Assembly (NCBI GenBank): GCA_001953115.1
Contig: LSSL01002742.1
Coordinates: 1 to 22,107, forward strand
Length of the DNA: 22,107 bases
Source of the DNA: Smittium mucronatum
Lineage: Eukaryota > Kickxellomycota > Harpellomycetes > Harpellales > Legeriomycetaceae
Direction: 5' to 3'
The position numbers and the translations under genes are program-made. Under the pieces are notes generated by a model, which did no database searches, had not been told where the DNA came from, and saw only the letters and a list, made by a program, of their open reading frames with translations. The stretch's first letter is position 1; every line of letters begins with the position of its first letter. Below, one piece after another: positions 1 through 10,839 of this stretch.

Positions 1-290
1 AGCTATTTGTAGGAAAGCCATGTCGATCAAACCCACGTTTGGGTAGGAGCCTAATTTTATTAATCCTGTTAGAAGTAGGCTCTGACTAGGAGCTCAATGG
101 CTTCAATGAACTGTTGTTCATTGACAAAGAGCTTAATTCATGACTGCACGTAACCTCAGTCATCCAGCCTACTTGAAGCAATGCCAGGGGGGGTCTTTCG
201 GTTGGTAGATTGCACCCTTTTCCCGTAGGTACGCAGCCGGTAGTCCGGCAGAGGAGCTTATTGTAGTTAGGATAATAGTCTTTTCTATGC
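1..290. other. GC-richer, hairpin-rich island (possible structured RNA or repeat core)
   Basis: This stretch is visibly richer in G+C than anything else in the window and contains a series of perfect inverted repeats. They are ACCCA/TGGGT (31-35/40-44), GAGCCTA/TAGGCTC (47-53/76-82), TCAATGAAC/GTTCATTGA (103-111/116-124, 4-nt loop), ATGACTG/CAGTCAT (140-146/157-163) and GCCGG/CCGGC (236-240/245-249). A further AGCTC/GAGCT pair (91-95/129-133) encloses the third hairpin. Stems this close together are compatible with a folded RNA or the body of a SINE-like repeat, but I recognise no known RNA family, and no clear Pol III A or B box was found. An open frame on the minus strand (86-400) crosses it but looks fortuitous. 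The left boundary is cut by the window edge. Confidence 0.4.
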
Positions 291-395
291 GAATTTTTCT
301 TTTTTTCATATTTTTTTAGTATAGTTTTTAATGACGTTATCTTACAATAAAATTCCGTGATACAAAAAAAAAAGGAGAAAATATCGACTTTGGTA

Positions 396-552
396 TACAC
401 CTTTTCAGGATCAATTTCGAAAAAAGTAAAAATTTATTGGATAAAAGTCCAAACAATCACGAAAAAAGTGAAAATGAATACGAAAAAAGTACAAAAAAAT
501 TACAAAAAAAGTAAATATGAATTCGAAAAAAGTAAATCCAATTTGGGAAGAG
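396..552 (+). repeat. Left arm of long inverted repeat (foldback element)
   Basis: This 157-bp arm starts at TACACCTTTT and ends at GGGAAGAG. Its reverse complement recurs at 1415-1550 with only a few mismatches apart from one 21-nt gap. The arm is itself a tandem series of about six imperfect 21-bp units centred on CGAAAAAAGT. An open frame over it (357-560, +) gives a Lys/Val heptad-like pattern only because the unit equals seven codons, so I do not call a gene. The pair could be the terminal repeats of one 1155-bp non-autonomous element or two head-to-head copies of one dispersed repeat. No target-site duplication is evident. Confidence 0.8.
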
Positions 553-1414
553 GATACTAAACTATTTTTTGCTAACATTTAATAGTTTCTATAAGTTTAT
601 CTGTTATAAATATCTTTTCAAAGATATTCGACAAATAAGTTTCCATTTAATTTTATTATAATTTAAAGGGTGTACGTTTGATTAATACAGCACATAATGT
701 AAATAAATGGCGTACATTATATTTCCAATTACATTTTCCAAAGCTTGTTTATCAATATATTTCAACTCTACCATTACTATTTGGATATATTTAAAGAGGG
801 ATATGCCCATGAGGGCAAAAATAGTGCTAACCGATTTGTAAAAAATAAATAAAATACTCTTAAAGGGGTCAAGATTGCAACCAAATATTCATTTAAAGGG
901 CTTTAATATGAAATATTCTGTTAAGTGGATCTAAAAAGCTGAGCATACCAAATTATTGAGCTTTCAGTAAAATTTAGGGACATAATTTTTATGAAAATTC
1001 TAATATAAATAACTGGTGGATATATGTTATAACTTAAATTTTTATGCTATGAGTATACAGTACCCTTTAGACAGTTTATTATTTTAAGGTATTTCTTAAA
1101 GGATATTTCTGTAATTTGACCAAAATGGTGCATTTTTGATTTAGCTTTTCGCTACCAACTGTAATTCATAAACAAAACATAAATTTAGAAAAACACACGA
1201 AAAATAAATCAGTTTTATTTATTTCTCGCTTAAAAACCCCAAACTTACCTTTATCCTACGATCAATTCTATTTTAGCTAGTCATTAGCACAGAAAATAGA
1301 ATTATGGGGTAAAATATAAAACCAAGTTTCTAATATCTAATCACGTATCAAATAATTATTTTAAAAATAGTTCTTTTAAAGCGAACTCCCAAAAAAAAGC
1401 ATAAACAAATTCAA
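553..1414. other. Spacer between inverted-repeat arms, non-coding
   Basis: These 862 bp of AT-rich sequence separate the two arms. No open frame, transposase motif or RNA gene is visible. If the arms bound one element, this is its internal cargo and the element is non-autonomous. Confidence 0.5.
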
Positions 1415-1550
1415 CTCTTCCCAAATTGGATTTACTTTTTTTGTAATTTTTTTGGACTTTTTTCGTATTCATTTTCACTTTTTTCGTGATTGTTTGGACT
1501 TTTATCCAATAAAATTTTACTTTTTTCGAAATTGGTCTTGAAAAGGTGTA
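1415..1550 (-). repeat. Right arm of long inverted repeat (foldback element)
   Basis: This 136-bp arm is the reverse complement of 396-552. Read on the minus strand it begins TACACCTTTTC and ends GGGAAGAG. It differs from the left arm by a few substitutions and by the absence of exactly one 21-bp unit, the size expected from slippage or unequal exchange in a 21-bp array. The flanks outside both arms do not match each other. Confidence 0.8.
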
Positions 1551-2374
1551 GTTTAATGATATGAACTTCTAAAAAAACAAAAAATGCAACTTTTTTTCCC
1601 AATAACTCGTTTTTATTTTATTTTATGGAAGTAATTTAATAAAATTTCACAAACCAGTAGCCTTTAACTCCGAGATATAAATGCTCCTTTTATTAATTTC
1701 ATATAAATGCCTTTAAAAACCCCGCTTTGTGGGTTTTAAATAATAAATCAGTTGTTCACTAATAGGACCTTAAATTCAAAGAAATTGCATCTTATATAAT
1801 ATTTATGAAAATTTATCAAAAATCGTCGTATTTAACATTTTTTTAGGCGGTGATAATTTTTATATACAAATTTTAACAAATATATACCAATTTTTTTTGG
1901 AGGAAAAATTTAAAAATTTAAGATCTAGAATCTAGAACGATTAGGTAGTATTTAAATCTACCACTTATAAAATTTATAATTTTTTTAAGAATGAAAGTGT
2001 GACTATTATTAATAGAGATAATTAAAGATGATTTTAATAAATATATGAATCGATTCTCTAATGATTTAGTAATGCGTAAGAAGTTCATCCTTCCCATCTT
2101 CATAATTACACAGTTTATTTTTTCGGCAAATAGCAGGACTACGTTTATTCTCTTATTTTTTTAACATATATATGACTTTTTCAGCATGTATTATAATCCT
2201 ATATTTTTTTCATTTGCTTAAAAAGCTTTATTTCATTTATAAAATATATATATGGGGGTATTCCATTAGAAAACTTTATTTTATCTTTTTTTTTTTCCGA
2301 AATTTTTTTATAAAAAAAATAATAAAAATAAAAAGGTTTCATTAAATATTTCTTTCAATAACAACAAATCTGTA
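1551..2374. other. Intergenic AT-rich sequence
   Basis: Homopolymer T and A tracts and short TA runs dominate. No gene or RNA is recognised. A short minus-strand open frame (1918-2103) has no familiar motif. No terminal inverted repeat for the following transposase remnant could be found here. Confidence 0.5.
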
Positions 2375-3594
2375 ATGGATAAATATATAAATGCAACTAT
2401 GGGCTATGAAGCTCAAGCTATAGTGGCAACTGCAATATCTGTGTAATAAATAAGTGTAACCGACATAAATGAATCAAAAATATACAATGGGATTTCATTA
2501 AACCCCGAGGACATTTACTTTATGACTGGATTCAAATCTTATGAGTTTGATGATATTTATCAAACTGCGAATCTGAGCTTCTAAAAGTAGAAATGAGAAG
2601 AGGGGAAAAGTCGAAATTCGCATCTAAAGACAAGCTCCTTGTACTTTTGTTATATCTAAGAAATTATTTTAAATTTGAAAAATTGGCACATGATTTTAAC
2701 ACCTCTTCACCTTCAATATGTTTGATGGTCAACTCAACCGCATCAATTGTTCGGGAGCCACCTTTGAAAAAATAAATTTGTCCTATGAAAAAAATTAACA
2801 ATTATCGAATAATATATATTTGAGGAACAACAGATATGTAGCTCTGATAATTGATTGTACGGTATTTTTTATTAATAGGCCAACAGGATTTTTCAGAGAT
2901 GGGAAGCTGTTTTGCTCAGGTAGGCATCACAGATATTGCATAAAAAGGGAAATAGATGTGATACACAATTGCAGATGCGCCTTCATTAGTCCTGTAACAG
3001 AAGGCTAAATTCACGACATTTCTGTTTCCAATTTAGTGGAGAGTAAATGCCATGATTCTTTAAAAAAAGGGATTAATGATTATAGGATTCATTATAATGG
3101 AAATTATGATGAATTGTCTAATTTCGGATAAAGGATACGTAGGATTAAGCAAAAAAATTAGGAATATAGTACCAAAAAAACGTTACATAAGCAACAGCTC
3201 TAGAATTGAAGTTTCATTAACAAGTATTATTAACTTTTATGGCTCTCAGCAGGAATCCGCTACTAACATCTCTAGCACAAATTATGAAACAGATACCAGC
3301 CAAAGAATTATACAGGAAAATTTCTTTGGTAGATTGAAAAATCTATTGAAGTTAATTCGATGTAATTACAGGGGAACTTTGGAAAACATATAAATTTTTA
3401 CAGATATCTGTATATCATTAACTAAATATCACATAAAAATATCTCCATTTAGATTGGTCGATTTAAAGTTCTACGATATGACAAGAATCAAGGAGCAGAG
3501 TTTGCTCAAAAGAAGGGAAAAGAAAAAATTAACCGCAAGATTAAATGAGTCTAGGATAAAAAAGAATTCCGTGAAGGATTCAAAAATAGAATAG
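2375..3594 (+). pseudogene. PIF/Harbinger-like (DDE_Tnp_4) transposase, degraded
   Basis: This is the remnant of a transposase of about 400 codons, of the family that cuts and pastes DNA with an RNase-H-fold DDE nuclease. The N-terminal part is in frame 2 from ATG 2375. A frame-1 section (about 2570-2775) resembles the helix-turn-helix that precedes these nucleases, with DKLLVLLLYLRNYF and then a Phe-rich helix. Frame 3 (about 2765-3120) carries LIIDCT with the first catalytic Asp at 2853-2855, then INRP, FCSGRHHRYCIKREI and a His-Asp pair at 3012-3017. Frame 1 resumes near 3110 with SDKGYVGL (second Asp 3127-3129), PKK, and QENFFGRLK (Glu 3316-3318). It reads through one TAA at 3391 to SPFRLVD and a basic tail ending at 3592-3594. 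At least three frameshifts and several stops (for example TAA TAA near 2444 and TAA 3006) make it non-functional. Family assignment is from motif order. Confidence 0.82.
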
Positions 3595-5903
3595 CTGGTG
3601 AGCCGATATTTTCAGTTTTTTCAAGAAAAACGCGCCTTGGGAAGCGAACAGCATCATCTGAGCCCGATTTTAGTTAATCTGAAAACTTTGATTAGGCACT
3701 AAATACATATATTTACATTCTAATACAGCTTATTATACATTCAAAATTATTTCAAATATCTAATTTTTTTATTTTCAGCAATAATCCAATTAAAATTTCA
3801 TTGTATTGGGCATTTTTTTTTTGTATAAAAGGATATTTTTCAGTAAAAGAATTAAATCTTTCTTCTCTTTCCTAATACATTTTTTTCAGCAGATTTTGGT
3901 TAAAATTATGAAAATAGGAATCTCGACCCACTAGATAAGGTTTTTTTAAAAACATAAAAGTTATTCGGCTTTTATTAGGGAAGTATTCACTCGAAAGCTT
4001 TTTTTTTAGCCAATTAATTAGGAGAAATAGTAAACATATATATTTTTAATTATGTTGAAATGCTCAAAATAATGTATTTTTTGCTTAAATCACATATATT
4101 TTGTTAATTTTTATTAATTTAAATCCACTTAAAGTTCTAAAATATATCAATTTTTTCAACATTTAGGTAGCGGGAATCAGAATATGCAAATTACATCTCA
4201 ATAAGGGATATACAAAAAAAACTCAGGATGCGATATTTGCCAACTTAAATATCCCAAAGAAATATAAATAAACCGATTTTTCAAAGAGTTAACATAAAAT
4301 TGTATTAAGAAATATTTCCAGAAATAGGTTCTCAACTGGACCATTAATTTTAGAAATATGTGATGTAAAGCTTACCTTGATTAGGGATTAGAAGGAATTA
4401 ATTTATGTAAGCCAAATAACCACTTATTTTTTTAAAAATCATTTTATCTAACGATAACTAGCTTTTTACTTATAAATTTGGGAGGGAAACTTTAAAATTC
4501 TCTCCTTGCATTGATTTTAGACCACCTACTGATAATAATACATTAGTTTGATAGAGATAGATGGGAAATATAAGTCCAATCGCCATTCTGTTAGTTTAGG
4601 TGTAAGTAAATTGTAAAATGGTACATTAGGAAATTCGGATCTACTAATTTCTGTATAATCCTACCATAAATGACCGGATAAGTCTTAATACACACACCAT
4701 TTTTTTAACTAACTAAAAATCTATTTATACAATTAATATTCCGATAATAAATTGTCTATAATTAAGTAATCTTTGCAGTCATATATCTATTCAGTGAAAT
4801 GGCTCATCATTTAAGATTTATTTTTGTCTTTTTCTATTTTAGTCATGGTTAAATAATCACTTATATACACCTGTAGGTAATTAGATCTTCTGCTTAGCCT
4901 TTTAGCTTTTTTCTGAAGAAATTCGTATTTAATTTTATCTTTCGAATTAGAAGTTTATTCCATTCATAGTACATTTAGTTTTGCATATAGTACTATTCCC
5001 ACAATCCCCTTTTTCATGAAAATTTATAGAAATGATTTTTTTTGAAAATTACTAATAAGGGAATTCATTGTCATATGGGGACTTAAAATCCATTACTTTC
5101 TACTTGAAGCTTTCTTTATTCGAAATCATTAATGGACTTATTCAGTTTATTAATCTCAAATATTTATTAATTACTTATAATAAATGGTCTTTTTCCACTC
5201 ATATTCGCTAAGAATTTAAGAATTTAGATATTTTAACTAATATACCATGCTACCAAAAAACACATCCCCTTATATGACCTCCAATTGTAAAAAAAATTTG
5301 ACATGATTTATGGGAAAATATAATCTACATGCCGCAAAAATGTTATTCTATAGATTTGAATGATTTTCATAGGAACCACAATTGTTTTTTAAAGTTTTTC
5401 AAATATCAGTTTCCAATTATAATCAGCGTAGAACAAACAAATAATAAACATATTAATTGCTTAATAGGAGAGTTTTATAAGTAATAAGTGGGTTATTATT
5501 AAATATAACTATTGGATACGCAAATAGTGTAAACAAGAATTAACATATTTTTTATACCATTAAGATATTGCTAATTTCCTAAAATAATCGGAAATTTTTG
5601 AAAATATGCGAAGATGACCGAGTTCCTCGTTTTAACAGAATAAACCACTTTTTTTTTTAACCAACCTACTAAGATGTAACATTATAAAAAAAATTATTTG
5701 ACGATCATAACTTTATAACCTAATTAGGTCGATAATTTCTCTTATCATTATTAATCTATTAGATCAAATTGCTTTGATCTTGCTTTAAAAAAATAATTGA
5801 ACAACCTAAATATTAAATTATTTTCAAATAATGCACGGAATGAAAAATCACATCTCTTTCTTTATATTATTAAAATTCAGTGTCTTATAAATAACCTAGA
5901 AAA
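3595..5903. other. Intergenic AT-rich sequence, about 2.3 kb
   Basis: I see no coding frame with recognisable motifs, and no tRNA, rRNA or tandem array. Short polypyrimidine-AG strings (for example near 3779) resemble splice acceptors but have no exon attached. Confidence 0.5.
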
Positions 5904-7196
5904 ATGAAAATACATTTGAAAGAAGTTGAAGAGCTTTCCAGGCCGAAGGAATATAATAAAGTTATAACATCGGTGATCTGTACAAGAAGGGTCTTAAAAG
6001 AGCGTACGCAAACACTATTCTTTTATAGGAACAAAGAAAAGGGACCTTGTAACTTTCTTGATTAATTATATTTATATAAGAATTGCTTAAGCAAGATATA
6101 TACAGCTAATGAATATTCAGAGGGCTGTTTTCTAGCTGGGGAACAATTAGATGAGAGATTTTGGTATTAAATATCTACGAAAAAGGCTCAAAAGACCGTG
6201 TAAAATCCAACAAAAGTTAAAAAATGATGGTTTTGAATTTTATTCCAAGCCAATTTACAGTATTCTGTCTAATTACAGAAAAAAAAACTCTGGGTGAAAC
6301 CATTTAACAACAACCTCATTGAAAAAACCATCGAAAATATAAAATTATAGCCTGGAAAATCATTTATAACCGGTTAAAACCTAGACCAAGGTACTTATAT
6401 ACGTTAAAATTAATTTTATATTTCATTATTTATTTACATTTTCAGATGAAATGAGAATATTCATGACTTCAGAAGCTCTAAAAAAAATTGAGTGTAAGTC
6501 GGAGAACATCCATATGGATGCTACGTATAAGTTAATAGACTAGGAATATCCCACCATAGTGGTATTAGTTACCGATTTCAACGAATCTTTCATACTCAGC
6601 GGAATAAAAATTTCAAAAAAAGATAAAAAATCAGTCTATTTGAGGTTTTTGAAAGAAGTGGAAAAAGTGGCAGAATTACAAGGTTTAAAGTTTAGTCCTA
6701 AATAATTTAATGCCAATTAAGCTCCCCAGATAAGGGGAGCTTTTAAGATATTTAAACCTGAGTGCAAAATAATAAATTTTTGGGCGCATATTTAAAGTAT
6801 TATACAGAAATTAGCAAAATCATTCACAGAAGCTTTTTAAATTTTTTTCTAGGAGATTTTAGGTACATACGGCCTTCAAATTTGTATGAAACCTTTAAAA
6901 GACATTTTTATTAATGAAAAAAAGTGGGATTATTTTGATTAAATTAATTAACCGTCGGTAAATCTGAAGAAAATCATGCAAAAAAAATTCTGAATGATAT
7001 GAAGGGGTTTATCCCATAGGCAACAGTACATAAATTTCATTAGAAAGATATGATCTTATTATTAAGAGTGGATATCTCAATTGAAAGAGAATAATTTACT
7101 AGAATATATTCCTCTGTGTTTTTCAATTTTGGAGAAGTGGGTTCCAGAAAAAAACAAGCCTTCAAAATCCCAACATAAGATAAAATTCCCTTTATA
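5904..7196 (+). pseudogene. MULE-type transposase (MULE domain), degraded
   Basis: The core lies at 6445-6705 in frame 1. It reads IHMDATYKL (catalytic Asp within the codons just before 6530), a TAG at 6541-6543 where a hydrophobic residue is expected, EYPTIVVLVTDFNESF, and a helix leading to LKFSPK before TAA 6703. This order (DxTYK, YP.IV, D.N..F) is the hallmark of Mutator-like transposases. Past the stop the same frame gives KIINFWAHI with Trp at 6781-6783, matching the conserved Cys/Phe-Trp-Ala-His block. A more degraded continuation with many stops reaches ILEKWVPE before TAG near 7196. Upstream, 5904-6065 is an open frame of about 53 codons, and the next frame contains Tyr/Cys-rich sequence that could be a FLYWCH-like zinc-finger remnant, but that part is uncertain. 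TTTACATTTTCAG directly before 6446 looks like a splice acceptor, so the original gene may have had an intron. Confidence 0.75.
6720..6741. other. Perfect 8-bp hairpin within the MULE remnant
   Basis: AGCTCCCC (6720-6727) pairs with GGGGAGCT (6734-6741) across a 6-nt loop and is followed by TTTT. It resembles a bacterial terminator, but in a eukaryotic pseudogene this is most likely coincidental. Confidence 0.35.
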
Positions 7197-9254
7197 GAAA
7201 ATGACCTTTTATTGTTTTTTTACGATTTAGGCGTTTATAATCGAGAAAAAAACATGAATATTTCTGAAAGCGAATTAACTGAAGAGTTCCTCTCTGAATT
7301 TTTAATAAAAGAGAAATTTAGCTCTTACCAAAGCCTAAAATAACACTCAACTTTAAAAATCAGGATTTATTTCATTAGGTAATCCTTAGAGGTAGAAGAT
7401 TGGATTTTTTATGTTCCTATATTAGCTTTTTAAAAAATAGTAAATTCCAACATGTATAATATTACCTAAAGGAGATGGAGGATTTCATCTCATTAATGTC
7501 ACATTTTTGGGAATGAAAATCAATCCTGGTATATCAAAATAAATTGCTAAGAGCTCTCCAATTACTATTTAATTATAATTTATCACCAGTCTCTAATAAT
7601 TATATTGAACTTTATTTTAAATAAAATTTTTATAAAATACTATATATTAAAGATTTTGTGCCTAAAATCATTTAAGTCAACTGTCTGTTGAGATTAAGTA
7701 TTTATAATTTTCAGTTTGAAAACCTCGTCATCGCAGTTAAAATTATACTTCAATATATTTATTAATCAAAAATACAAATTATCCCTATCAATAGACAAGG
7801 AGATAAAAAATTGAAACTTAAAATTGATTTTTAGGAAATTGATTTCATTCTGTAATCTGAGTATATTTGCCCGAAAAATTAGTTGGCTTATTTTTAAACA
7901 GTCAATTTCAGCCGCTTAAGGTCCTCAAATAACGTCGGACTAATATTTCCATCTAATTCAGTAATATATGTAGTTTTAGTTATGTGATCTCAGTAAAGGA
8001 GTACTTAAACCATCAAAAATATGTTTGTGTATCCATAAAATAAATAAATAAAATTAAGTTCTTAATTTACAAGTTTCTTACATATAATCTTTGTTGTGCG
8101 TTAAAAAAATCAATCAATAATAACAATACATTACAAGATTGGCTCTCCAATATATCTGAGATTTTTATTTTATAGGATTTGGAGGTCTATTAAAATAGAA
8201 ATTAACAATAAGGTTGATTTTAGTAATAATAATTTAAAACGTTTAAAAATTCAAAAGTAAAACTAAAAAAAATCACGAATATTATCTTCATTGAATTTTT
8301 TTGTTTAATCTTTACAGAGTTTTCTCCATTCTATCGGATCAAAAATGAAAATTTATATCTATGTTCCATGAAAGGGGGATTATGACATTCTTAAATTGAT
8401 TTTTTTCATTATATTATTAATTTAATGATGTTATAGAAATGAAGTAAAAATAAGGGAAAAAAGAAATCTCTAAAAGGTATACTGTAATTTTTGTTTACTA
8501 TGGAGATTGTCTGATAATTAAATTCACTCCGCAATGTGTTTCTTTTTGATATATGGGAGATCATTTGAAGTACCAGACACTTTCCTATAAATTTTTTACT
8601 GCTTTCATATTTCGGAAATCTTCCTATCGGAAAAAATGATTTTCTATTGGTTACGATATTACTAATCATCCACAAATAAATAATTCTTTACATTAAAAAA
8701 GTTAAATTCTATTATCTGAATGACAAATAAACAACAGTGGGAGTTGACCCTTCAGAAATAGTGCTAATAAACTGGGAATAATATTTTAGAACTAATGAGA
8801 ATATTAATTGGTATAATTTTCACAAAGGAAAAAATAACGAAATTTCGATCAAATAGAACTTATTTGATTTTCATGATTTAATATGATGAAACAGATTAGA
8901 ACTCCAATGGTAAATTGAGCTATTTTTTAAGCTAGCTTTCTGCAGTTTCTATTATAGTAAATACGTACTGCTTTTCTCATTTATTGTTGAGAAAAAAGTA
9001 ATGAATTGAAACATAAAATAAATAACCAAAGTTTAATGAGTTTATTTAATTTCTAATGAAAATTGTTTTTATTCTAATGAGTTTATTTTATGAATTTTTT
9101 AATTGATTTTTGCGACTTCAGCTAGCCCAAATCTAACCCAAATTCAAATTTTTTTCAGGTATTCTTTTTTAACCTTTTAATTTTGTCCAAAATTTAGTTT
9201 TTATTGAGTATCATTCTTTTTATTATTTATAATCCATTTATCCTTCAGCCTTGA
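7197..9254. other. Intergenic AT-rich sequence, about 2 kb
   Basis: A short open stretch at about 7240-7345 (from ATG 7254, Glu/Ser-rich) may be a tail of the MULE remnant, but no motif supports it. An 88-codon minus-strand frame (8409-8675) has low-complexity composition and no recognised domain. No RNA gene is visible. Confidence 0.4.
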
Positions 9255-9515
9255 ACTCATCATCAATCTCATCATCAATCCAATCTTGATCCCATCATCA
9301 ATCCCATACCCATACCCATACCCAATCCCATCCTGAATCCCATTACCAATCCAATCCCCAATCTTATACTCAATCTCATCCTGAATCTCATCTTGAATCT
9401 CATCTTGATCCTCATCCTATATTTCATACTCAAACCCATTTCAATCTCAATCTCATCCTGAATCTTATCCCGAATCCCTTCCCCAATCTCATTCTCATTC
9501 TCAATTACATCTCAA
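9255..9515. repeat. Degenerate 6/12-bp C-rich minisatellite
   Basis: About 260 bp consist of CCAATC, CCCATA and TCATCN-type hexamers. They include three consecutive CCCATA copies near 9304 and a 12-mer TCATCYTGAATC repeated in tandem from about 9376. All C runs are on the plus strand, so the minus strand is G-rich (GGGATT, GATGAG). Copies are diverged, with unit lengths of 6 or multiples of 6 dominating. No coding function is inferred. Confidence 0.85.
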
Positions 9516-10839
9516 AACTTTAAAAAATAAGCCTAATAATCATCGATATTAAACTAAATTATCACGATCAAAAATATCTTTCTTTTACATAAAAAATTCG
9601 AAATTAATTTTTACCTTCCCCAGTAACTTTTTCTTAATGAACTTTTTTCTACTTTAACTTCAGTTTTGATTCATAATAAAATAAAGTCGGCTTTTTTTAT
9701 TTGCTTTTTTCAGATTATATGCATCAATGAATTTTTAATTTTTCTCATTTTAGTATTTTCATTAATTTATATTAATCTTGATAAATCTAACTATCGCATA
9801 TTACACACATTATTATTTCATGTTGAAAAATAAAAAAACAGATTCTAATTTTACAATTTATTATGAAAAGATAAAACTGGTACTATTTATCCTAATCAGT
9901 TCTCCAATTCAGACTAAATACACCTATTCTATCTCATGCTACAATGTTACTAACTGCATCCAATAATATCAGTCCGAATATACCAATCGGTGCTAACAAT
10001 TCCTCTAAGATTTCACTTCTTTTACCACGTTTCAGCCTACCCGCACAGCTAGATTCACTTCCATCACAATAATTTCTTCCAAAACTTGGTTTAATAAAAT
10101 TATCACTCAATTTTTAATTAAAATACTGAAATAAGTCAATAAATGAAAAATTAAAATATTTATAAACATTAATTTTTTGGAATAGCTTTTTCTAAAGTAT
10201 AAGAACTTAAATTTAAGTTTCATGTACAATAAAATTATATAATATACAGTCATACATATTATATAAAAAAATATTGAATTTTTGCTGGCGAAATGTGAAT
10301 AATTATAATCCATTTAGAGTTGCATGGAAGAAACTAGTCGTGCCAAAACCATATTGAATAGTCTCTTTTCTTTGGCTCTAGCTGATTTAAAATTAAAACA
10401 TTTTTCACTGAAAGAATGGATTATTGTAATCATATAAATCTGGTCACAGTAATTTTAATGTGTATATAATTAAGCTATGCCTAAAATAACAGATATCTAT
10501 GATATCATAACTCCATCACCAGTCAACATACACAGTTATGGAAAAAAAATAAACTGTGATAAAAACTTTACAACCAATTAGTTATGAAAAATACCTAACT
10601 AATGAAAAATAAATCCAGAATGAACAGAAAATCCGGTTTTAAAGATATCCAAAGTTACTCTCAAAGAGAACTAAAGTCATTCTTTGATTGACGATAGTCA
10701 AACCGATAAATTTACCGAACCTAAAATTTCGCAAAGAGCCCAAAATAAAACATCTATAAATAGGTCTAATTAAAAAAGAAAAAAAGAAAATCTAAATAAC
10801 TTTTAAATTACTATGTTTGAGAGTTTGAAAAATCAGATA
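9516..10839. other. Intergenic AT-rich sequence, about 1.3 kb
   Basis: No domain-bearing frame is seen. Open frames at 9778-9966 (+) and 10107-10313 (-) are hydrophobic or low-complexity translations of AT-rich DNA. A 37-codon frame from ATG 10324 is unremarkable. Confidence 0.45.

Noticed and set aside
86..400. 104-codon open frame on the minus strand across the GC-rich island
   Set aside because: It crosses the hairpin-rich segment and poly-Lys coding A tracts, has no recognised domain, and its C-terminal half follows the higher G+C, where stops are rarer by chance.
357..560. 67-codon Lys/Val heptad-like open frame, apparently a coiled coil
   Set aside because: The period comes from the 21-bp DNA repeat. 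The opposite-orientation copy at 1415-1550 has lost a unit and has no corresponding gene.
1201..1218. 18-nt exact match with 20527-20544 (AAAATAAATCAGTTTTAT)
   Set aside because: It does not extend on either side, and in DNA this AT-rich a single match of this length is only marginally unlikely.
6720..6746. GC hairpin followed by T run as a rho-independent terminator
   Set aside because: It sits inside the reading frame of a eukaryotic MULE remnant, so a bacterial terminator makes no sense here.
8409..8990. Minus-strand 88-codon frame and a plus-strand fragment VGVDPSEIVLINWE (about 8738-8780), considered as an ISXO2/Merlin-like transposase
   Set aside because: The fragment vaguely resembles the segment before the catalytic domain, but no downstream acidic block (VEIDESKF-like) is present and the minus-strand frame is low-complexity.
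9034..9088. 14-nt direct repeat TAATGAGTTTATTT (9034-9047 and 9075-9088), considered as a target-site duplication
   Set aside because: The 27-nt interval between copies is too short to be an element, and the motif is simple AT-rich sequence.
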